NCBI GenBank assembly: GCA_964477875.1
Contig: CAYZFR010000131.1
Span: 1 to 11,161, forward strand
From: Kuafuiihalomonas sp964477875
Lineage (GTDB): Bacteria > Myxococcota > Kuafuiibacteriia > Kuafuiibacteriales > Kuafuiibacteriaceae
Length of the DNA stretch: 11,161 nt
Reading direction: 5' to 3'
Shown here in pieces: positions 6,377 through 11,161 of the stretch; the stretch's first letter is position 1, and every line of letters begins with the position of its first letter. A program made the translations under genes and the position numbers. Under the pieces are notes generated by a model. The model searched no databases, was not told where the DNA came from, and worked only from the letters and a program-made list of their open reading frames with translations.

Positions 6377-7362
6377 GGGCTCCCTCCCCAGCGCTGCGCC
6401 GCCTCGTCGCGCAAGCCAAGTTTCGGCCCCTGGGCCGCAACGCCCACGTCCAAACCCTGGGCGGAGCTTTCGGGCGGCGAGTTCCCGCCAACCCCTCCGT
6501 GCTCGAGGTATGGACCACCCCGGACGACGACTTCCTGCGGGTCCACGGCTGGGCCCATCCGGAGCCGAAGGGCGTCGCCCTGTTGCTTCACGGTCTGGAG
6601 GGGAGCGCCGAATCCCCCTACATCCGATCCGTCGCCCGGGCCCTCCACGCCCGCGGCCTCACGGTCTACGTCATGGAGCATCGCTCCTGCGGCGGGCCCA
6701 TGAACCGAGCCTGCCGCCTCTACCACAGCGGCGAGACCGCCGATCTCGACTTCGTGGTCCGCGGTCTGACCGAACGACATCCGATGCTGCCCCTCACCCT
6801 CTTCGGCGTCTCCTTGGGCGGCAACCAGGTCGCCAAGTGGCTGGGTACCCACCAGCCCCCCGCCTCGGTGGCGGGGGCGGTCGTCGTCTCGCCGCCCTTC
6901 GATCTGGTCGCGAGCGGCGCCCACATGGACCAGCACAGCCTCACATACGTGCGGTATTTTCTTCGTAGCCTGATCCCGAAGGCGGTGGCGAAGGAGGCCC
7001 AGTATCCGGGCTGCCTCGACGTGGCGGCGGTGCAGCGAGCCACCGACTTCGCGAGCTTCGACGAGCACGCGACGGCGGCGCTTCATGGCTTCGCTGGGGC
7101 CCGAGACTACTACCAGCGTTCGAGCTGCGGGCGCTACCTGGAGGGGATCCGCGTGCCGACCCTCTTCGTCGCGGCGGAAGACGATCCCTTCAATCCCGGC
7201 GAGACCATCCCCAGGGCCCAGTTCGAGGGCGCCCCCTGGCTCCACGGGCTTTTCCCGAGGCACGGGGGCCACGTCGGCTTCATGGGCCTGGGCGCCCGGG
7301 GCCCCTCCTTCTGGGTGGACGAGCTCGCAGCCGACTTCATGGCGACGGCCATTCAGGGCTGA
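6373..7362 (+). CDS. YheT-type alpha/beta hydrolase (COG0429)
   Basis: 329-residue alpha/beta-fold hydrolase of the YheT/UPF0017 family, putative esterases of unsettled substrate. N-terminal FRPLGRNAHVQTLGG (17-31) is the family's hallmark entry. LLHGLEGS (71-78) forms the oxyanion region, GVSLGGNQ (145-152) the nucleophile elbow with Ser147, VAAEDDPF (266-273) the acid with Asp271 probable, and RHGGHVGF (296-303) the His300. HRSCGGPMNRACRLYHSG (103-120) is also typical. The triad is complete, length is normal (about 320-340), and there is no signal peptide. A longer open frame begins at 6187, but ATG 6373 overlaps the recQ TGA as ATGA and has AAGGTG about 8 bases upstream, so it is the chosen start. 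Translation is probably coupled to recQ; no functional link between the two families is known to me. Confidence 0.92.
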   Translation: MRAPSPALRRLVAQAKFRPLGRNAHVQTLGGAFGRRVPANPSVLEVWTTPDDDFLRVHGWAHPEPKGVALLLHGLEGSAESPYIRSVARALHARGLTVYVMEHRSCGGPMNRACRLYHSGETADLDFVVRGLTERHPMLPLTLFGVSLGGNQVAKWLGTHQPPASVAGAVVVSPPFDLVASGAHMDQHSLTYVRYFLRSLIPKAVAKEAQYPGCLDVAAVQRATDFASFDEHATAALHGFAGARDYYQRSSCGRYLEGIRVPTLFVAAEDDPFNPGETIPRAQFEGAPWLHGLFPRHGGHVGFMGLGARGPSFWVDELAADFMATAIQG

Positions 7363-7367
7363 GGAAT

Positions 7368-7387
7368 GCGGACAAGGGCTGGTCCGC
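7368..7387 (+). other. Small hairpin after the hydrolase gene
   Basis: GCGGAC and GTCCGC form a perfect 6-bp stem around an 8-base loop, starting five bases after the hydrolase stop. No T-run follows, so it is at best a weak or factor-assisted terminator, or a 3'-end stabilising hairpin of the recQ transcript. A stem this short is not rare by chance in GC-rich DNA. Confidence 0.25.
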
Positions 7388-7452
7388 CGTCACGTTTCGC
7401 TCCAGTGTCGTCGTCGTAACAGAACCCTGCTCTTCTCATAGGGAGTCGAATC

Positions 7453-8232
7453 ATGAACGTCGCCGCCGCCTTCATCCTCTGCCTGGGCTCGCTCGCCGCC
7501 CAGCAGGGCGAGTCGCTGAGCCCCTTGCTGGCGGCGCGACGCTCCGAGTCCCAAACCAAGCAGGCCGTCCAGACCCTGCGCGCTCTGCGCAGCGAGAGCG
7601 GCGACCTCGCCGTGGCGGCCGCCTTGCTGCAGTCCGAGCACTTCCTCGCCGCCCACTACCTCGGCGACGAAAGCGGGCGGGACTTACTGCGAAAGACGGT
7701 GGACGATGGCGTCCAAGCCCTGTCCCGCCGGCTCGGCCGGCCGATCAAGGACTTCAAGGCCCTCGCCAAGCTGCCCGCGTCGGCCATCCCCAAGGACGCA
7801 GCCGAGGTCCTCTTCTGGACCACGGTCAGCTACGGTCGGCTCATCGAGACCTTTTCGGTCTTCGATCGTCCCAGCGCCGCCATCCGCTTTCACGACATGC
7901 TCCTCCGGGTCATCGAGCTCGACGAGACCGTCTTTCACGGCGCCGCTCACCGAGCGCTCGCGCTCTACAAGTCGAAGGCCCCCGGCTTTCTTCGAGGCGA
8001 CAAGAAGGCCGCCTTTCAGCACGCCGTGCGAGCCATGCAGATCGCCCCCGACTTCGCGGGGAACGCCGTCGTCTTGGCCCGGGTGGCCATGGACTCCGGC
8101 CAGGCCGAAGACCGCATTCCCAAGCTGCTGCAGCGGGGCATCGACGCGCCGCTCGACGCCTTCCCCGGGGACGAGCCCGAGCAGGCCCGGGCCCAGCGAC
8201 GGGCCCGAGAGCTGCTCGAAGACCTCGACTGA
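7453..8232 (+). CDS. Secreted TatT-like (TRAP T-component family) helical-repeat protein
   Basis: 259-residue all-helical protein resembling the TatT family (PF16811), periplasmic TPR-like proteins first described with TRAP transporters. Matching features are VLFWTTVSYGRLI (119-131), the core LDETVFHGAAHRALALYKSK (156-175) with AP-G after it, GDKKAAFQHAVRA (182-194) imitating a GGD-ekA--F--A signature, and a C-terminal ARELLEDLD. An apolar N-terminus (MNVAAAFILCLGSLAA) looks like a Sec signal peptide cleaved near residue 15-17. Its n-region lacks Lys/Arg, and the Cys at 10 has Leu before it, so it is not a canonical lipobox. GGGAG lies 7 bases before ATG 7453, and an in-frame TAA just upstream fixes the start. 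Only 6 bases separate it from the RND transporter, so the two are probably co-transcribed. No TRAP subunits are present, so a role as periplasmic partner of the exporter is inference. Confidence 0.7.
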   Translation: MNVAAAFILCLGSLAAQQGESLSPLLAARRSESQTKQAVQTLRALRSESGDLAVAAALLQSEHFLAAHYLGDESGRDLLRKTVDDGVQALSRRLGRPIKDFKALAKLPASAIPKDAAEVLFWTTVSYGRLIETFSVFDRPSAAIRFHDMLLRVIELDETVFHGAAHRALALYKSKAPGFLRGDKKAAFQHAVRAMQIAPDFAGNAVVLARVAMDSGQAEDRIPKLLQRGIDAPLDAFPGDEPEQARAQRRARELLEDLD

Positions 8233-8238
8233 GCCTCC

Positions 8239-10950
8239 ATGTCCCCCTCCCTCTTCGAACGCATTCGAGATGCAGCCCTGGAGGCGACGGCCCGGCTCTC
8301 CACCCGAGCGCCCGTCCTCGTCATGGGGTTGGCGGTCCTCGGCGCCATGGTGGGCATCGGCTCCGCGGTCCTGCTCTTGGAGGTAAAGACGGACCGCAAC
8401 GATCTGATCCGCGAGGGCCGGGACTGGAACGAGCGCTTCGAGGCCTACCGGGACGACTTCGCCGGGACCCGGGACCTCATCGTCGTCGCCCGCGGACCAC
8501 GGCCCGCCCGCCGGAACTTCGTGGACGAGATCTGCGAGGAGGCCAAGGGCGAGGACGAGCTCTTCGATCAGGTCTTCTGCGGCCTCGACCCCGAGCCCTT
8601 GCGTCGCCGCAGCCTCCTCTTCTTCGACCAGCCCGAGCTCGCCGAGCTCGAGGAAGCGCTCAGGGAGCGAGGACCCAAGCTGGAGCGGCTCGCCGCCCGC
8701 CCCTCTCTCGATGCTACCCTCCGCTTCGTCGACCGGGCGATCAGTCAGGCCCTGGTCTCCAGCGTGGTCTCGGGGCTGTTCGAGACCGAGACCTCGGATG
8801 GTGAGGAGGAGTCCGAGCCGGTCGATCTGAGCTTCTTGCTCGCCTTGCTGGACGGCATCGAAGCCGAGCTCTCGGGAGGCACCGGGGACGCCGAGGTGTG
8901 GTCGAAGATGTTCGGCCCCGGAGGTGCCGGCCGCAGCGCCGAGTACTTGGAGTCCAAGGACGGCCGCTTCACCTTCATCCTCGCCACCCCGCATGAAGGG
9001 GCCGACCGGCGGGCCATCGACCACCTCGAAGCCCTCTTCAAAGCTCGGTCCGAGGACTACCCGGAGGTATCGGCGGGCATCACCGGACAGCGCGCCATCA
9101 ACGCGGCCGAGCTTCGCGCCACGGTCCGGGACACCCGCCGGGCCGGCATCCTGGCCCTGATCGGCGTGGCCCTGATCTTCGCCAGCACCTTCGGCCGGGT
9201 CGTGAACCCGATCATGGCGCTGGTGGCCCTGCTGTTCGGCATCGCCTGGTCGGCGGGGGCGACGACCTTCCTGGTCGGCCACCTCACCGTTCTGTCGGTC
9301 GGCTTCACGTCCATCCTGGTCGGGCTCGGGATCGACTTCGGGATCCACGTCGTCGCCCGCTACGAGGAGTCCCTCGAGCCCTCGGTGGAAGCCGCCGTCA
9401 AGCAAGCCGTCCTGTCGAGCGGGGCCGGCAACGTGGCGGGCGGACTGACCACCGCCCTCGCTTTCTACAGCGTGGGCTTGTCGGACTTCTTGGGCATCGC
9501 CGAGCTCGGCATCATCGCCGGCAGCGGCGTACTGCTCTGCTTGCTGTCTTCGGTGACCGTTCTGCCGGCCATGCTGACCCTGGTCGGTCGCCGCCCCGAG
9601 TCGATGCGGCCGTGGAAGCTCCCCGTCTTTCCATGGCTGTACGCCCGGAGGACCCGCTTGCTCGCCATCCTGTCCGTCCTGACCTTGGCCGCCGCCGCCA
9701 CCGTCCCCTTCGTGCGCTTCGACGCCAACCTCCTCAACCTTCAAGCCGAAGGGGTGGAGGCGGTCGATCTCGAGCTGGAGCTCATCGAACTGGAGGGCCA
9801 AGGGAGCGCCTTCGCCGTCTCCATCGTGGAAGACCTGGAGGCAGCCCGAGCCCGAACGGAGGCCTTCGAGGCCCTGCCCCTGGTGGCCGAGGTAGAGTCC
9901 ATGGCCCGCCTCGTTCCTCCGAACCAGACCGAGCGCGCCCGCCGGGCCAAAGACCTGGCGCCGCTGGTCGAGCCGCTCGAGGTCGGCGAAGCGGCCGGCG
10001 CCAGCGCGCCCGAGCGCCTGAAGAGGCGGCTGGAGAAGCTGCGATTCAAGCTGCGCCCCGAAAAGGAAGACGACTGGGGCCCGGGGAAGAAGCCGCCCGC
10101 CGGCTCCCTCGCCGAAGCTCGCCAGCTGATCGACGGCCTGCTGGCCAAGCTCGACGACGCGCCGAGGGGAGCCCTGGCCGACTTCGAAGATCGCCTGGTG
10201 GCCAACCTGCGTGACCAAGTGAAGAGCCTCCGCGCGGGGACGGATCCGCTGCCGATGACGGAGACGGTCGTTCCCGAGCCCCTGCGAGCGGCCTACAAGG
10301 GGAAGGACGGGCGCTATCTCCTCCGCATTCGGCCCACCGAGAACATCTGGGAGCCCGAGGCCCGGTCCGCCTTCATCGAGCAGCTGCGCACCGTCGACCC
10401 CGAGGTGACCGGCATTCCGGTTCAAGCGCAGGCCTCCTCTCAGCTCATGCTGCGGGGATACCTGCAGGGCGGGCTGTACAGCCTGGTGGTGGTGCTGGCG
10501 CTGTTGGCATTGGATCTGCGCCGGCTTCGGCTGATGGCGGTAGCCCTCATCCCCTTGGCCGTGGGCGGCCTTTGGACCTGCGGCGTGATGTTCCTGACCG
10601 GCCTTCGCTTCAACCTCGCGAACCTCGTGATCCTCCCTCTGATGATCGGGATCGGCATCGACATCGGCGTCCACATGACCCACCGCTATGTGGAGGACGG
10701 CGAAGGGGGCCTGTCCCTGGTGCAGGGGAGCACGGGCCGAGCGGTGATCGTGTCGGGCCTGACCACCATCGCCGGCTTTGGGTCCCTGGCCATCGCCCGG
10801 CACCAGGGCATCCAGAGCATCGGTCTCCTCCTCGCCCTCGGCGTCGGCGCAAACCTCTCGGCCGCACTCCTGATCCTGGCCCCAGTCCTAACCGGACCCC
10901 AACCGCCGGGCCCGGGACCCCAAGACCGCAAAGGACCGCAGACCCCGTAG
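8239..10950 (+). CDS. RND superfamily transporter, MMPL/HAE3 type (HpnN-like)
   Basis: 903-residue inner-membrane exporter of the RND superfamily. Its topology is clear: TM1 about 25-46, periplasmic loop about 50-300, TM2-6 between 301 and 449, TM7 472-492, second loop about 493-740, TM8-12 between 743 and 883. Both halves carry the conserved TM4/TM10 motif with the proton-relay Asp: GLGIDFGIHVVARYEE (363-378, Asp366) and GIGIDIGVHMTHRYVE (804-819, Asp808). FDANLLNLQ (494-502) after TM7 is shared with HpnN-like and other HAE3 proteins that move lipids or hopanoids. The real cargo is unknown; no hopanoid gene is nearby. The second loop has a charged Arg/Lys/Glu-rich stretch (592-622). After the last helix (ending near 885), the tail PQPPGPGPQDRKGPQTP is encoded by a DNA repeat also found downstream. 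It follows the TatT-like gene by 6 bases. Confidence 0.92.
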   Translation: MSPSLFERIRDAALEATARLSTRAPVLVMGLAVLGAMVGIGSAVLLLEVKTDRNDLIREGRDWNERFEAYRDDFAGTRDLIVVARGPRPARRNFVDEICEEAKGEDELFDQVFCGLDPEPLRRRSLLFFDQPELAELEEALRERGPKLERLAARPSLDATLRFVDRAISQALVSSVVSGLFETETSDGEEESEPVDLSFLLALLDGIEAELSGGTGDAEVWSKMFGPGGAGRSAEYLESKDGRFTFILATPHEGADRRAIDHLEALFKARSEDYPEVSAGITGQRAINAAELRATVRDTRRAGILALIGVALIFASTFGRVVNPIMALVALLFGIAWSAGATTFLVGHLTVLSVGFTSILVGLGIDFGIHVVARYEESLEPSVEAAVKQAVLSSGAGNVAGGLTTALAFYSVGLSDFLGIAELGIIAGSGVLLCLLSSVTVLPAMLTLVGRRPESMRPWKLPVFPWLYARRTRLLAILSVLTLAAAATVPFVRFDANLLNLQAEGVEAVDLELELIELEGQGSAFAVSIVEDLEAARARTEAFEALPLVAEVESMARLVPPNQTERARRAKDLAPLVEPLEVGEAAGASAPERLKRRLEKLRFKLRPEKEDDWGPGKKPPAGSLAEARQLIDGLLAKLDDAPRGALADFEDRLVANLRDQVKSLRAGTDPLPMTETVVPEPLRAAYKGKDGRYLLRIRPTENIWEPEARSAFIEQLRTVDPEVTGIPVQAQASSQLMLRGYLQGGLYSLVVVLALLALDLRRLRLMAVALIPLAVGGLWTCGVMFLTGLRFNLANLVILPLMIGIGIDIGVHMTHRYVEDGEGGLSLVQGSTGRAVIVSGLTTIAGFGSLAIARHQGIQSIGLLLALGVGANLSAALLILAPVLTGPQPPGPGPQDRKGPQTP

Positions 10951-10973
10951 GGGTCGAAGGGCCGCGCAGCGAC
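10903..10973 (+). repeat. Hairpin-bearing direct repeat, copy 1 (overlaps 3' end of transporter gene)
   Basis: 71-base unit with the second copy at 11036-11106. The first 31 bases (10903-10933) and last 11 (CGCGCAGCGAC, 10963-10973) are identical between copies at exactly the same offset (60). The 29 bases between differ strongly, but in this copy contain GACCCC-GTA-GGGGTC (10941-10955), a perfect 6-bp stem with a 3-base loop. The loop sits at the same relative position as the hairpin loop of copy 2. The transporter's TAG stop lies in the loop. Confidence 0.8.
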
Positions 10974-10983
10974 GAGAGGAGGG

Positions 10984-10999
10984 AAACGCGAATGCGTTT
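10984..10999. other. Stem-loop in the spacer between the two repeat copies
   Basis: AAACGC-GAAT-GCGTTT is a perfect 6-bp stem with a 4-base loop in the non-coding spacer between the repeat copies. With AT pairs at its base it stands out from surrounding GC-rich sequence. It may contribute to a structured 3' untranslated region or be one unit of an extragenic palindrome. No function can be assigned. Confidence 0.4.
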
Positions 11000-11025
11000 G
11001 CCCGACGAGCGGCGCGGAGAGGGGT

Positions 11026-11046
11026 GGGCCCGGCTCCGCCGGGCCC
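11026..11046. other. Strong GC stem-loop overlapping repeat copy 2
   Basis: GGGCCCGG-CTCCG-CCGGGCCC forms a perfect 8-bp GC-only stem with a 5-base loop. Its right arm is part of repeat copy 2 (11036 onward); the left arm is unique to this site, so copy 1 lacks this hairpin. No T-run follows. Possible RNA 3'-end stabiliser or component of an extragenic palindromic element. Confidence 0.45.
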
Positions 11047-11106
11047 GGGACCCCAAGACCGCAAAGACTGAAACAGCGCGCAGCGCTTTTTCAGTCGCGC
11101 AGCGAC
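11036..11106 (+). repeat. Hairpin-bearing direct repeat, copy 2
   Basis: Second copy of the 71-base unit, 133 bases after copy 1. The identical left block is 11036-11066 and the identical right block 11096-11106. The variable middle again folds into a hairpin, with different stem sequence but the loop (GCA here, GTA in copy 1) at the same relative position 45-47 of the unit. The right block also completes GTCGC-GCA-GCGAC (11094-11106). The right end overlaps the last codons of the convergent gene. Confidence 0.8.
11066..11096. terminator. Probable intrinsic terminator between convergent genes
   Basis: An outer stem GACTGAAA/TTTCAGTC (8 bp), one C-T mismatch, and an inner stem AGCGC-GCA-GCGCT form a 31-base hairpin. 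Read on the + strand, the inner GC stem is followed by TTTTT (11087-11091), as in a rho-independent terminator, preceded by AAA as in bidirectional ones. It would end the TatT-like/RND transcript about 115 bases past its stop. In the other direction the T-run is only three, so termination there would be weaker. The stop codon of the convergent gene (11091-11093) lies inside the right arm. Confidence 0.6.
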
Positions 11107-11161
11107 TCGATCTTCTTCTTCATCTTGGCTTTGAGCGCGTCGAAGCCGTCCTCTTTGATGA
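11091..11161 (-). CDS. 3' end of an unidentified protein (partial, right edge)
   Basis: On the minus strand an open frame enters from the right edge and ends in TGA (11093-11091), encoding IKEDGFDALKAKMKKKIESL and then RD. Codons are almost all G/C-ending (GAC, GGC, TTC, GCG, CTC, AAG, CTG), and the Lys/Glu-rich helical C-terminus is protein-like, unlike shadow frames here. It converges with the RND transporter. The family cannot be identified from 22 residues. Confidence 0.65.
   Translation of the reverse strand, partial: IKEDGFDALKAKMKKKIESLRD

Noticed and set aside
7684..10803. 1039-residue open frame on the minus strand, antisense to the transporter
   Set aside because: Translation is Gly/Gln/Asp/His/Arg-rich without fold or family pattern, typical of the antisense frame of a high-GC gene. 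The + strand holds a clear 12-TM RND transporter.
10903..11106. CRISPR array
   Set aside because: Only two units, spaced 133 bases apart, with hairpin cores that vary between identical ends; no cas gene nearby.

Overview
The window is high-GC (roughly 70% by eye), gene-dense bacterial chromosome with strongly GC-biased third codon positions, which is why long antisense ORFs accompany almost every real gene. Gene content (an HflK/HflC-like SPFH pair, a TatT-like lipoprotein-family protein beside an HAE3/HpnN-like RND exporter, RecQ, a YheT-type hydrolase) fits a high-GC environmental Gram-negative lineage such as Planctomycetota or Myxococcota. That placement is inference; no rRNA or other taxonomic marker is present.

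Layout. (1) 1-72, + strand: probable last codons of a gene entering from the left. (2) 61-2066, - strand: two tandem membrane-anchored SPFH/Band 7 proteins, translationally coupled through TGATG. (3) 2084-2806, + strand: a TauE/SafE (TSUP) permease, divergent from the SPFH pair. (4) 2978-3330, + strand: a decayed N-terminal remnant of a group II PLP-dependent decarboxylase, with an apparent frameshift, cut off where the neighbouring gene ends. (5) 3331-4272, - strand: a metallo-beta-lactamase-fold hydrolase. (6) 4328-7362, + strand: full-length RecQ helicase overlapping (ATGA) a YheT-type alpha/beta hydrolase. (7) 7453-10950, + strand: a secreted TatT-like helical-repeat protein followed 6 bases later by a 12-TM RND/MMPL transporter. 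(8) 10903-11106: two direct copies of a hairpin-bearing repeat between the convergent 3' ends of the transporter and a gene entering from the right (11091-11161, - strand).

Functionally this is mostly housekeeping and envelope biology: membrane scaffolding (SPFH), small-anion or organosulfur transport (TSUP), DNA repair (RecQ), and export of a hydrophobic or amphiphilic cargo (RND plus periplasmic TatT-like partner). No defence island, CRISPR, tRNA, rRNA or insertion sequence is visible. I see no complete new system. The least explained items are the paired hairpin repeat at the 3' end of the transporter, the truncated decarboxylase, and the TatT-like/RND pairing.
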